Of a DNA stretch of 64,000 nucleotides, positions 9,320-18,075 are shown in pieces. Numbering within the stretch: the first letter of the stretch is position 1; each line of letters starts with the position of its first letter. The notes beneath the pieces were generated by a model. The model made no database searches and was not told where the DNA came from. It saw only the letters and a program-made list of their open reading frames with translations. The stretch comes from Acinetobacter sp. LoGeW2-3. GTDB taxonomy: Bacteria; Pseudomonadota; Gammaproteobacteria; Pseudomonadales; Moraxellaceae. The position numbers and the translations under genes are program-made. The stretch spans positions 1,240,001 through 1,304,000 of the forward strand of contig NZ_CP024011.1 in the NCBI RefSeq assembly GCF_002688565.1. The letters are read 5' to 3'.

Positions 9320-10483
9320 ATGCCTGAAAATAATCTGTACTATATCTATATAGATTCAAAAATTGAAGGAACTATAGATCAATTGATGGGTTATTTTCAG
9401 GCTAGTATTTTCCATCCTGATGATTGTATTTGTATTTACTTCAAGTTTTATAAAGATATTGAAAAGTATATTCATAAACGATTTAAAAGTACTTCCATTC
9501 GCTATAAATTTATTCGTAAAAATTCAGATTTTTCTTTTCAGAAGAATAAAGTTGTTTTTTATCTCTTTAATGCTCAATCTAATTGCCGTGTAGTTGCTTA
9601 TCGAGACTTAGTACATATCTTTGTGACGCACGGGGAAAGCCATAAATTAGCATCTATAAAGCCTATCATACGCATTTACGATTTTGTGATAACCTCAGGG
9701 CAAGTGGGTGTAGATCGTTTTCTGAAAGCTGGTATTTTTAACTCACTTAATATCCAAAATGAACAACGTGTTATTCCTATGGGAAATACGTTTATCGGAC
9801 AGCATTCCTATTACGCTGATTTAAATTCTGATGCCATGTTGTATGCACCAACTTGGGAAGGGGGGGTTCCAAGTGAGAACTATTGCTCAATAGGCACACA
9901 TGCAACGAAAAATTTAATGCAACTTATTCAGATAAATAAAATCAAGAAACTTTATATTCAAGTACACCCTAATCTGGGCCATAGGGATAAAAGATACCTT
10001 GATCATCTTAAAAAGATGATTAAAGATCTAAATAAATTAGAAATTGCTATAATTTTGATCAAATCTAATTTTCGATTTTTTGATCGATTTAATTATTTTG
10101 GTTGCGAGTTACAGACATCAGATGATCTCAAACCGATCGCTTTAAGAGGAGCGGTTGTTGATATTTCCGCGATGGAAATGCAATTGATTAGCGAACATAT
10201 CCCAACTCTAGTTTTATATCAAGAAAAGCAGTTGAGTGGTCTAATTATTCCTAAACGCATAGCTCACCTATATGATGCTAAAAACTCTTTAGAGGCTTTT
10301 AATATTGATGATGCTGGTTTCCAAGCTCGAATGACGGAGATATTAAAACATTTCGATTATTTAATAGATTATCAAGAGAATCATTTGGAACAAAAGAGTT
10401 TTCGGGAACGAATACATTGGCTGTGCTATTTCGCTACGCAAAAAAAGATTGAATTACAAAGACAGTTGTTGAGCATGTATTAA
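9320..10483 (+). CDS. CDP-glycerol/CDP-ribitol phosphotransferase family protein (capsule), second copy
   Basis: 387-residue paralogue of the protein encoded at 6641-7921, with matching motifs: VTHGESHKLAS, SGQVGVDRFLKAGIF, YAPTWEGGVPSENY, QVHPNLGHRDKRY and VVDISAMEMQLISEHIP. It probably adds a polyol phosphate to the capsule chain or primes it on the linker. I chose the ATG at 9320 (MPENNLYY). The frame can be opened from 9281, but that would overlap the upstream gene by 29 bases, and AAGAAG before 9320 can act as a weak ribosome site. The stop at 10481-10483 directly abuts the kpsC start codon, implying translational coupling. Two such enzymes plus a third fused domain upstream suggest separate priming and polymerising roles, which is inference. 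Confidence 0.8.
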   Translation: MPENNLYYIYIDSKIEGTIDQLMGYFQASIFHPDDCICIYFKFYKDIEKYIHKRFKSTSIRYKFIRKNSDFSFQKNKVVFYLFNAQSNCRVVAYRDLVHIFVTHGESHKLASIKPIIRIYDFVITSGQVGVDRFLKAGIFNSLNIQNEQRVIPMGNTFIGQHSYYADLNSDAMLYAPTWEGGVPSENYCSIGTHATKNLMQLIQINKIKKLYIQVHPNLGHRDKRYLDHLKKMIKDLNKLEIAIILIKSNFRFFDRFNYFGCELQTSDDLKPIALRGAVVDISAMEMQLISEHIPTLVLYQEKQLSGLIIPKRIAHLYDAKNSLEAFNIDDAGFQARMTEILKHFDYLIDYQENHLEQKSFRERIHWLCYFATQKKIELQRQLLSMY

Positions 10484-12469
10484 ATGATTCTAAATCAATA
10501 TTTAGAAAAGCATAATTTAAGTAATTGGAAAAAATCCTTAAATATCTATCATGAATTTCATGCTGGCTGGGGCCGTAAAAAAAGTTTCTTTAAAGCCCAA
10601 GCCTTAGCCGAGCAAAAAGATCTGAAAGCGCTATGCTTGGAGGACGGTTTTGTCCGCTCTCTAGGTCTTGGTAAACATGGATATCCACCTCTGTCGCTTG
10701 TTGTTGATGAAACCGGTATTTATTTCGATGCACTACAGCCTTCAGATCTGGAAAACCTCATTTTAAAAGATGAGAGTCTTAAAGATAATCTTCGTGCTCA
10801 GCATGCCATCGACCAAATTTTAAAATTCGGAATTACTAAATATAATCAAAAATTTCAAACAGTAGATTTAGACAAGTTTGATCAAAAAATCAAAAATATT
10901 TTAGTTATTGATCAAACCTTTGGTGATCAATCAATCAAATATGCAGGGGCTACTCCTGACACATTTAAAAGCATGTTAAGACAAGCCTGCATTGATCATC
11001 CAGATGCGATTATATGGGTAAAAACCCATCCAGATGTATTAGCAGGTAAAGCTCAAGCCCATTTTACGCAAGAGGATTTCAACCATCCCAATATTCGGTT
11101 GCTCACTGAGCACTATAATCCTGTCGAGCTGCTGCAGCAGATGGACGAAGTGTATGTGGTGAGTTCTCAGCTTGGTTTTGAAGCGCTGTTATGCGGAAAA
11201 AAAGTACATTGTTTCGGCGTGCCGTGGTATGCAGGGTGGGGGTTGACCAATGATATTCATGCACCTTTGGATATTCTGAATGGCCGCAGAAACCGGCAAA
11301 AAAGCTTGCAACACTTATTTGCCTGCGCCTATTTTCACTATGCCCGCTATGTAAATCCGGTCACCGGACAACGTTGTGAACTGGAAGATATTCTCGAGCT
11401 GCTTATTCCCAATATTGAAGTACAAAAAAGATTAGAGAATCGTTATATCGCTTATGGGTTTTCCCCTTGGAAAAAGCGCTTTATTCCCGATTTTTTAGGC
11501 TTTCTAAAACTGGATTTAAAATTCCAGCGTTATCTTAAACCGAAAAAGTCTGAGCATGTGCTGGCCTGGGGCAAGAAGGCTCGACAGCTTAAAGATAAAC
11601 AATACAATCACATTACTACAGTGGAAGATGGTTTTATCCGCTCTGTAGGACTGGGAGCAAAGCTGATTCGGCCGTGTTCCCTGGTCTTTGATGACATTGG
11701 TATTTATTATGATGCCACACAACCTTCGCGTCTTGAACAACTCTTAAACCAGTTCGAACTCAATGTCCAACAAGCGCAACGGGCCACACGCTTGCAACAG
11801 ATGCTGATAGACCTGAATATTTCCAAATATAATGTGGGCGAATTTAAGCGCTTAACCAGACCTGAGCATCCACGGGTTTTATTGGTTGTGGGGCAGGTCG
11901 AAGATGATATGTCTATTCAGCTTGGTGGCGTGGGAATAAAAACCAATCTCGCACTGTTAAAAGAAGTGCGAACCAGAAATCCCAATGGCTATATTATCTA
12001 TAAGCCACATCCTGATGTGCAAACTGGTTTGAGGGTCGGTGGTATTCCTGCTGCCGAGATATTGCGTTATGCAGATCAGGTGGAGTTAGATGCTTCAATC
12101 CTTGAATGTTTTGAAATTGTAGATGAGCTGCATACCATTACATCGCTCAGTGGTTTTGAAGCACTCATTAGGGGCTTGAAGGTATACTGCTATGGCTTAC
12201 CTTTCTATGCGGGGTGGGGGTTGACCCATGACTTGTATCAATCAGAGCGGCGTAACAAAAAAATTAGCCTTGAAAAACTAATTTATATTACGCTGGTGGA
12301 ATATCCGATTTATAATTTAGAAGCGACAAAAAAAATGCGGATACCTGTAGTGCGTCCCGAAGATGTCATTACATCTATCAAGCAGCAATTAGACCAAGCG
12401 GTAAAGGCAAACAGACATAAAAAGAGTATACTGTCGCCTTTATATAATTTACTAAAAAAACTGGGTTAA
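10484..12469 (+). CDS. kpsC: Capsule linker beta-Kdo transferase KpsC
   Basis: Dual beta-Kdo transferase that builds the poly-Kdo linker on lysophosphatidylglycerol in ABC-transporter-dependent capsules (family knowledge). The 661-residue protein is two tandem copies of the same fold. The first copy has EDGFVRSLGLG near residue 52, DQTFGDQS and KTHPDV near 179. The second has EDGFIRSVGLG near 380, GQVEDDMS and KPHPDV near 507. Both copies end in a WYAGWG or FYAGWG motif before the next segment. Length and duplication match KpsC/LipA. ATG follows the previous TAA with no gap. GC content is back to the level of the flanking chromosome, consistent with a conserved assembly gene next to a variable cassette. 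Confidence 0.95.
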   Translation: MILNQYLEKHNLSNWKKSLNIYHEFHAGWGRKKSFFKAQALAEQKDLKALCLEDGFVRSLGLGKHGYPPLSLVVDETGIYFDALQPSDLENLILKDESLKDNLRAQHAIDQILKFGITKYNQKFQTVDLDKFDQKIKNILVIDQTFGDQSIKYAGATPDTFKSMLRQACIDHPDAIIWVKTHPDVLAGKAQAHFTQEDFNHPNIRLLTEHYNPVELLQQMDEVYVVSSQLGFEALLCGKKVHCFGVPWYAGWGLTNDIHAPLDILNGRRNRQKSLQHLFACAYFHYARYVNPVTGQRCELEDILELLIPNIEVQKRLENRYIAYGFSPWKKRFIPDFLGFLKLDLKFQRYLKPKKSEHVLAWGKKARQLKDKQYNHITTVEDGFIRSVGLGAKLIRPCSLVFDDIGIYYDATQPSRLEQLLNQFELNVQQAQRATRLQQMLIDLNISKYNVGEFKRLTRPEHPRVLLVVGQVEDDMSIQLGGVGIKTNLALLKEVRTRNPNGYIIYKPHPDVQTGLRVGGIPAAEILRYADQVELDASILECFEIVDELHTITSLSGFEALIRGLKVYCYGLPFYAGWGLTHDLYQSERRNKKISLEKLIYITLVEYPIYNLEATKKMRIPVVRPEDVITSIKQQLDQAVKANRHKKSILSPLYNLLKKLG

Positions 12470-12475
12470 TTTCTC

Positions 12476-13723
12476 ATGTCTGTACATGTAAATAATTTAC
12501 TACTTTCAGACAGGGTCTTGTTGTTGCAGGGCCCTATGGGCGGTTTTTTTTCTAATTTTGCCAACTGGCTAAAGTCCAATGGCGTTCAATGCTTTAAGGT
12601 GAATTTCAATGGTGGCGATCAGTTTGATGCGCGTCACTTTGAATATAGCTTTGATTATACGGGCACTTATGCGGATTTTGCCCAATGGATTGAGCACCTC
12701 GTATTAACTCATGAGATTGATGCTGTCGTCTGTTTTGGCGACTGCCGTAAGTATCATCAGACCGCGAAAAAAATAGCAGCAAAAAATAAAGTGAAGTTTT
12801 TTGCCTTTGAAGAAGGCTATATTCGTCCGAACTACATTACCTTTGAGCAAGATGGCGTTAACTTCTTTTCAAAATTTTTAACTCATTTCCAATCGACGAC
12901 TGCAAAAGCCCCCCGGGTAAATGAGCAGGTTGAAACCATTCATAGCAGTACCAGTCTCAGAATATTCAGCGTTATTGCCTATTACTTTTTTATGCTGATC
13001 TTTTTCTGGAAATATCGGGATTATAAACACCATCGGCAAATGAGTGTCTGGACAGAACTGTATTATTGGATCTGGGCGGGAATTCGTCGCTTAAAGAATT
13101 CCTGCTTTGAAAGCCGTAAATTTGATCATTTTATTCGTCACCATCAAAAACGCTATTTTGTGTTTGCCTTACAGGTACATAATGATTTTCAGATTAGAAC
13201 TCATTCTGAATTAAAGTGCATGAAAAAATATATCCAGATGGTGATCGAGGATTTTGCCCAGCATGCGGACCCTTATCATCACCTGGTTTTAAAGCACCAT
13301 CCGATGGATCGCGGTTATCGTAATTATGCTAGTTTGATACGCAAGCTAGCGCACAAGCACGGTGTAGAAGGGCGAATTCACTATTTTTGTGATATTCATT
13401 TACCTACATTATTAAAACATGCCTTGGGTTTTGTTGCTGTAAACAGTACTACTGGCATTCAGGCCTTATATCATCAAATTCCAGTAAAAGTATTGGGTTC
13501 CGCTTTATACAATTTACCTAAACTGACGAACCAGCGTCCGCTGTCGAGATTTTGGCGTAATCCTGGTAAGGTAGATCATGTTTATTTTAAAAAATTCCGG
13601 GAAAGGTTGATTGATTACTCACAACTCAATGGTTCTTTTTATGGAGAATCACCTTGGTTTAGTGATTATGAAATGCAACCATTGGTGCAACCCGACACTA
13701 TTGAAGATCAGGTAAAAATCTAG
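12476..13723 (+). CDS. kpsS: Capsule linker Kdo transferase KpsS
   Basis: Adds the first beta-Kdo to the phosphatidylglycerol acceptor in the group 2 capsule pathway, before KpsC extends it (family knowledge). The 415-residue length fits KpsS/LipB. Visible features: LLLQGPMGGFFSNFANWL at the N-terminus, FEEGYIRPNYITFE near residue 115 (the KpsS/KpsC-family glycine-arginine motif), HHPMDRGYRNY near 280 and AVNSTTGIQALYH near 322. It starts 6 bases after kpsC and is the last gene of the operon, followed by a hairpin at 13738. The predicted hydrophobic stretch near residues 160-175 may be membrane-associated. Confidence 0.93.
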   Translation: MSVHVNNLLLSDRVLLLQGPMGGFFSNFANWLKSNGVQCFKVNFNGGDQFDARHFEYSFDYTGTYADFAQWIEHLVLTHEIDAVVCFGDCRKYHQTAKKIAAKNKVKFFAFEEGYIRPNYITFEQDGVNFFSKFLTHFQSTTAKAPRVNEQVETIHSSTSLRIFSVIAYYFFMLIFFWKYRDYKHHRQMSVWTELYYWIWAGIRRLKNSCFESRKFDHFIRHHQKRYFVFALQVHNDFQIRTHSELKCMKKYIQMVIEDFAQHADPYHHLVLKHHPMDRGYRNYASLIRKLAHKHGVEGRIHYFCDIHLPTLLKHALGFVAVNSTTGIQALYHQIPVKVLGSALYNLPKLTNQRPLSRFWRNPGKVDHVYFKKFRERLIDYSQLNGSFYGESPWFSDYEMQPLVQPDTIEDQVKI

Positions 13724-13737
13724 ATTATTAATTGATT

Positions 13738-13763
13738 AAAAAGCGAACCTAAGTCCGCTTTTT
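13738..13763. terminator. Rho-independent terminator between kpsS and the aldehyde dehydrogenase gene
   Basis: AAAAAGCG and CGCTTTTT form a stem around an imperfect inner helix, with T and A runs on either side. It can end the capsule operon on the plus strand and the convergent aldehyde dehydrogenase transcript on the minus strand. Confidence 0.7.
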
Positions 13764-13777
13764 CATAAAGTTTCTGC

Positions 13778-15289
13778 TTAGAAGAACCCAGCCGGTTTAG
13801 TAGAGTAGCTCACTAGCAGGTTTTTAGTCTGCTGGTAATGATCGAGCATCATGCGATGGTTTTCACGGCCAATCCCGGATTTTTTATATCCACCGAAGGC
13901 AGCATGAGCCGGGTAGATGTGATAACAGTTGGTCCAGACCCGGCCGGCCTGAATGGCACGGCCTGCACGATAAGAAGTATGTGCTGAACGAGACCAGACA
14001 CCAGCACCTAGGCCATAAATCGTATCATTGGCAATGCGGATGGCATCATCAAAATCTTTAAAAGTGGTAACTGCTAAAACTGGTCCAAAAATTTCTTCTT
14101 GGAAAGTACGCATTTCATTAGACCCCTTAAAGATGGTCGGTTCAATATAGAAGCCTTGACCGACTTCATTGCGTGCTCCACCACCCACGAGAACCTCACA
14201 ACCTTCTTCACGGCCAGTCGCGATACAGCCAAGAATCTTGTACTGTTGTTCCTGTGAAGCCTGTGCGCCGATCATGGTGTCGGTATCCAGTGGATGACCA
14301 GTCTTAATCCGTTTTACTCTTTCTACAGCTCGCTCAAGGAATTTATCAGCAATACTTTCCTGCACTAGGGCACGGGAAGGACAGGTACAGATTTCACCCT
14401 GATTCAGAGCAAACATGGCAAAGCCTTCAAGCGATTTTTCTAGGAAGTCATCTTCTTGGTCCATGATGTCCGCGAAGAACAGGTTTGGTGATTTGCCACC
14501 AAGTTCCAGCGTTACTGGAATAATATTCTCAGTGGCATATTGCATGATCATCTGGCCAACCGCGGTCGAGCCGGTAAAGGCAATTTTGGCGATGCGTGGG
14601 TTGGTTGCCAATGGGCGACCGACTTCAACGCCGTAACCATTGACGATATTCAGTACACCTGGTGGCAAGATGTCCTGAATCAGTTCGACTAAGACCAGAA
14701 TACTCACAGGCGTCTGTTCAGCTGGTTTCAGCACAATACAGTTCCCTGCAGCCAAAGCTGGTGCCAGTTTCCATGCTGCCATCAGAATCGGGAAGTTCCA
14801 TGGGATGATTTGCCCGACCACGCCAAGTGGTTCATGGAAATGGTAGGCAATGGTTTCATCATCAATTTCGGAAATGCCCCCTTCCTGAGCACGGATACAG
14901 CCAGCAAAGTAACGGAAGTGGTCAATCGCGAGTGGAATATCGGCAGCCAGGGTTTCACGAATCGGTTTACCGTTATCCCAGGTTTCTGCTACCGCCAACA
15001 GTTCAAGATTTTCCTCAAGACGATCGGCAACTTTGAGCAAAATATTGGAACGCGTGGTCGGTGAGGCACTATTCCATTGCTGTTTGGCGGCATGAGCGGC
15101 ATCCAATGCCAGTTCTATATCTTCAACCGATGAACGGGGGACTTTGGTAAATGCTTTGCCATCTACGGGGGAGATATTGTCAAAATATTCGCCTTTAACC
15201 GGTGGAATCCATTTCCCACCGATGAAGTTTTCATATTGTGCTTTAAACTGGATTTTTGAACCGTCAGTATTTGGATCTGCATAACGCAT
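13778..15289 (-). CDS. aldB: NAD-dependent aldehyde dehydrogenase, AldB/ExaC (acetaldehyde) type
   Basis: Oxidises acetaldehyde or a similar short aldehyde to the acid with NAD(P). The 503-residue sequence follows E. coli AldB closely as I recall it: [12 protein letters not shown] near residue 20, [29 protein letters not shown], the cofactor loop FTGSTAVGQ, catalytic Glu in [11 protein letters not shown], and catalytic Cys in [14 protein letters not shown]. The C-terminus has [22 protein letters not shown]. It is a single-gene unit, convergent with kpsS. A 370-base gap lies upstream with no recognisable sigma-54 box, so its control is unknown. Substrate is assigned by family and is likely an alcohol-derived aldehyde. 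Confidence 0.9.
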   Translation of the reverse strand: MRYADPNTDGSKIQFKAQYENFIGGKWIPPVKGEYFDNISPVDGKAFTKVPRSSVEDIELALDAAHAAKQQWNSASPTTRSNILLKVADRLEENLELLAVAETWDNGKPIRETLAADIPLAIDHFRYFAGCIRAQEGGISEIDDETIAYHFHEPLGVVGQIIPWNFPILMAAWKLAPALAAGNCIVLKPAEQTPVSILVLVELIQDILPPGVLNIVNGYGVEVGRPLATNPRIAKIAFTGSTAVGQMIMQYATENIIPVTLELGGKSPNLFFADIMDQEDDFLEKSLEGFAMFALNQGEICTCPSRALVQESIADKFLERAVERVKRIKTGHPLDTDTMIGAQASQEQQYKILGCIATGREEGCEVLVGGGARNEVGQGFYIEPTIFKGSNEMRTFQEEIFGPVLAVTTFKDFDDAIRIANDTIYGLGAGVWSRSAHTSYRAGRAIQAGRVWTNCYHIYPAHAAFGGYKKSGIGRENHRMMLDHYQQTKNLLVSYSTKPAGFF

Positions 15290-15659
15290 AATTTAGTCCT
15301 GTCATTGATTATTATAGGGATAAGAAAAATAAAGCTAAGTGAAGAAGACTCATCCTGGAGTGAGTGGTTGTAGCTAATATAAAGAGCAAATCTGACAGGA
15401 TGTCGGGAGGTTACAAGCGTGCTACAAAAGGCAACAAAGTGAGCATAAAAGGATTTTAATATTTTTAATAATAATCAAATTCTTAGGTTAAGATAATTGA
15501 GTTTTAGCGCTATTAAAACATGATATTTCTCACAGATCAGACTGCTACAAAATAACAATTAACCTATTTTTAAATAAAATATCTTTGGTGAATTTTTGGG
15601 GGGAAGGCAGTTTTATTTTCCTTCCCAAAATCTTTCAAATCATGATCATTCTGAGCTGG
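15290..15659. other. Intergenic region upstream of aldB
   Basis: About 370 bases without a convincing gene. The decamer TGCTACAAAA occurs twice (near 15420 and 15542), with an inverted GTTGTAGC near 15366; these could be activator sites for the aldB promoter but nothing here identifies the protein. The convergent-side hydrolase gene ends at its edge. No clear -24/-12 element was found. Confidence 0.4.
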
Positions 15660-16625
15660 TTAAAGTCCTTTAGTGTGTAACCACTCAAATAGCTGTTGAT
15701 AGACCTGTTCCCGTACTGCTTTTTCTGACAGTACCAGATCATGCAGACCATTATGAATTTCGCATAAGGTGACATCGCCTGATATTTTTCGGGCATGCTG
15801 AATCATATCCTGCACTTCCAGAATCACATCACTGGTTTGCGCATGACGATTAAATTTTCGTGGATAAGTGGTTTGATGGGAATGCATGATCAGGACGGGA
15901 ATACTCAACTGAATCCCTTGATGCAGTTCTTTTTGAGCTTCATGAATGGCATGTACAAAGCTTAAACGTACCATTGGATAGCGGACTTTTTTCCATTCCA
16001 GATTAAAGCTCCATTCTCCATGATGGCTGGCATGCAAACTCGGGACATACCATTTATTAAGACGGCTCGGAAACAGCAGGTTTGGAAAACGTTTGCCCAT
16101 TGCCGCCATTCGAGGAATTGCAAATTTTTTTTCCAGACGGCTCATATTAAAGTCATAAAAGGGACTGTTTGCCCAAAGTGCTTTAATCAATGGATGATCC
16201 GGATGATGTGCTGCATATAAGGTTGTGGTTAAACCGCCTGTCGAATGTCCGCAAAGCAGCACGGCTTCATGATCTTCCTGAGCAATAATATCTAGTGCCT
16301 GGGTAATTTCCGCATCATATTCAGACAGGTTGTGGACGTTATAATATTTTTGATGGGGTAAATAAGAACGACCATATTTACGCAGATCCAACGCATAGAA
16401 ATCAAAACCCTGCTCATTAAAGCGTTCCGCCATTTCAGTCTGGAAGAAATAGTCGATAAAGCCATGGATATACAAGACCGCTTTTTTAGTCGGCTCAGCA
16501 GCTTTCTTGCGGACCAGTGTTGCCACCACCTGCCCTTCATAATCGTTGGGAAGGTCCAAAGTCGCCTGCTCATAACCGGTACCTAGAATATCGGGTTGAT
16601 AATCTACTTCTATCTTTGTTGTCAT
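15660..16625 (-). CDS. Alpha/beta hydrolase, lysophospholipase-like
   Basis: Probable cytoplasmic serine hydrolase of the Hydrolase_4/monoacylglycerol-lipase-like group, 321 residues. Visible features: YIHGFIDYFFQTEMAERF near residue 50 (oxyanion region), FYALDLRKYGRS, the nucleophile elbow LLCGHSTGG near residue 125, an Asp-containing strand near PVLIMHSH, and a C-terminal His in EIHNGLHDLVLS, which completes a Ser-Asp-His triad by position. No signal peptide is visible. It stands alone on the minus strand with 370 bases on one side and 400 on the other. Substrate is unknown; family members include esterases and lipases, and no neighbour narrows it down. Confidence 0.82.
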   Translation of the reverse strand: MTTKIEVDYQPDILGTGYEQATLDLPNDYEGQVVATLVRKKAAEPTKKAVLYIHGFIDYFFQTEMAERFNEQGFDFYALDLRKYGRSYLPHQKYYNVHNLSEYDAEITQALDIIAQEDHEAVLLCGHSTGGLTTTLYAAHHPDHPLIKALWANSPFYDFNMSRLEKKFAIPRMAAMGKRFPNLLFPSRLNKWYVPSLHASHHGEWSFNLEWKKVRYPMVRLSFVHAIHEAQKELHQGIQLSIPVLIMHSHQTTYPRKFNRHAQTSDVILEVQDMIQHARKISGDVTLCEIHNGLHDLVLSEKAVREQVYQQLFEWLHTKGL

Positions 16626-17025
16626 TATTTTCTCTTACATTCTTGTTTGGGCTTTATATTTAGATATTTCTACATTGGCGTCAAATAAAAAACAACACTT
16701 TTGATCCAAGAACTGATCACCTGAATTTAACAGCTAAAGCGCTCATCAAAACTGAATGAATGGGAGCAAGACTTGTAATTTTCTGGAAGCAGATACTGAG
16801 ATTCTGATTTACTTTTAAGCAAAACAGGCTGAAATGGATGTTAAAACAGGCCTAAAACTTTTAAACTTTAGTCTATTGTTAACTTTTAATAAAAATTCAG
16901 ATTGATCCAAAATTGCTTCATTACTTATCGTAAAAATATATAAATAGAGAGAGATTTTCCTAAATATAGAATCCGAAATTCCTTTTACCTGAGTTTTATT
17001 TAAACCCTCTATTTGCCGCAATCAT
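16626..17025. other. AT-rich intergenic region
   Basis: About 400 bases between the hydrolase gene start and the LysR gene stop. The only open frame (minus strand 16815-17021) has no recognisable features or ribosome site. The hydrolase promoter must lie at the left end. No repeat or RNA structure stood out. Confidence 0.4.
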
Positions 17026-17925
17026 TTACTGACCATATTCAGAAAACAGCTCAAAACAGACCTTACGTAACCATTCTATGTTTGGATTACTGTGTGAACG
17101 TTCATGCCAATGCTGTTTGACATTGTATTGAGGAAAGGAATAAGGCGGTCTTAAGATTTTAATATCACCACGAGATTGTAAAAAACGGCTTAAATAATGC
17201 GGAACTGTGGCAATAGCATCTGTATTTTTGATGATTGGGCCAACACCCAAATAACCCGGTAAACGCATCAGAATATTACGATTTACCCCACGTTTACGCA
17301 GTTCATTTTCAATAATGAAATGTCCACCTGTGGCTCGAATCACAATATGTAATTCCCGACAATATTCTTCAGCAGTCAAACTATCCTTGATCAGGCGTGG
17401 ATGGTAGGGGCTACAGATCACAGTATATTCTTGTTTAAAAAGCGTTTGTTGATAAAAACCGGCTTCTAGATGCGGTAAAAAGCCAATTGCCAGATCGATC
17501 TGGCCATTGGCCATTTTTGCTGGGGTATCTTTATCAATTGGGACAATATTCAGAGAGATATTCGGTGCATGTTCTCTCAAGTAATTGATCAAGGTTGGGA
17601 GTAATACCAGGTGACTGATATCAGTCATACTGAGGTTAAACTCATAATTCGATTTTTTAGGATTAAAATCAATATTGTACTGATTGATTGACTTCAATTT
17701 TTCCAGAAATTCGACTGTAATCGGAAAGATATCCTTAGCGAGATCCGTGGGCTCCATGCTATTGCCCACACGCACGAATAACGGGTTATTAAAATGCTCG
17801 CGCAATTTGTTTAAACCGATACTTAAAGTCGACTGCCCCGTACCTAAAGCAGCAGCAGCCTTCGAAACGCTTTTATGGCGATAAATCTCATAAAAAATTT
17901 GTATAAGTCGTGAATCAATATCCAT
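17026..17925 (-). CDS. mhbR: LysR-family regulator of the 3-hydroxybenzoate/gentisate operon
   Basis: Likely activator of the divergent gentisate-pathway operon, as MhbR/NagR-type LysR proteins are for theirs. A helix-turn-helix occupies residues 5-60 (FYEIYRHKSVSKAAAALGTGQSTLSIGLNKLREHFNNPLF split by the turn), followed by the effector domain (LSMTDISHLVLLPTLINYL, IDLAIGFLP). I chose ATG at 17925 (MDIDSRL). The frame extends to a TTG at 17955, but that would place the start inside a perfect inverted repeat, and GGAAAG precedes the ATG. Length is then 299 residues, normal for LysR. The effector is inferred to be 3-hydroxybenzoate or gentisate from the neighbours. Confidence 0.85.
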   Translation of the reverse strand: MDIDSRLIQIFYEIYRHKSVSKAAAALGTGQSTLSIGLNKLREHFNNPLFVRVGNSMEPTDLAKDIFPITVEFLEKLKSINQYNIDFNPKKSNYEFNLSMTDISHLVLLPTLINYLREHAPNISLNIVPIDKDTPAKMANGQIDLAIGFLPHLEAGFYQQTLFKQEYTVICSPYHPRLIKDSLTAEEYCRELHIVIRATGGHFIIENELRKRGVNRNILMRLPGYLGVGPIIKNTDAIATVPHYLSRFLQSRGDIKILRPPYSFPQYNVKQHWHERSHSNPNIEWLRKVCFELFSEYGQ

Positions 17926-17937
17926 CTTTCCAGCCAG

Positions 17938-17960
17938 CTGTATTGATTTTATCAATACAG
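17938..17960. promoter_or_regulatory. Perfect inverted repeat, probable LysR operator
   Basis: CTGTATTGAT, three bases, then ATCAATACAG: two perfect 10-base arms. It contains the T-N11-A core expected of LysR binding sites and lies just upstream of the LysR ATG, 115 bases before the gentisate dioxygenase start. Probably the site where the regulator represses itself and activates the divergent operon. Confidence 0.7.
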
Positions 17961-18075
17961 CCTATTCATTTCTGCGTATGTATACAAGTTTTTTTGGTTG
18001 CTAAATTGGCCGAAAACGTAGGGTGGACAAGCAATTTTGCATCGAAATTGCTTTTGAATATAAAGAGGCTCGCTG

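Noticed and set aside
15400..15450. Possible sigma-54 promoter for aldB
   Set aside because: On the minus strand TTGC is present but no TGGCAC precedes it at the right spacing, so the match is not better than chance.
16815..17021. Small minus-strand ORF in the 16626-17025 gap
   Set aside because: No ribosome site, no recognisable features and AT-rich codons, so it looks like a chance frame.
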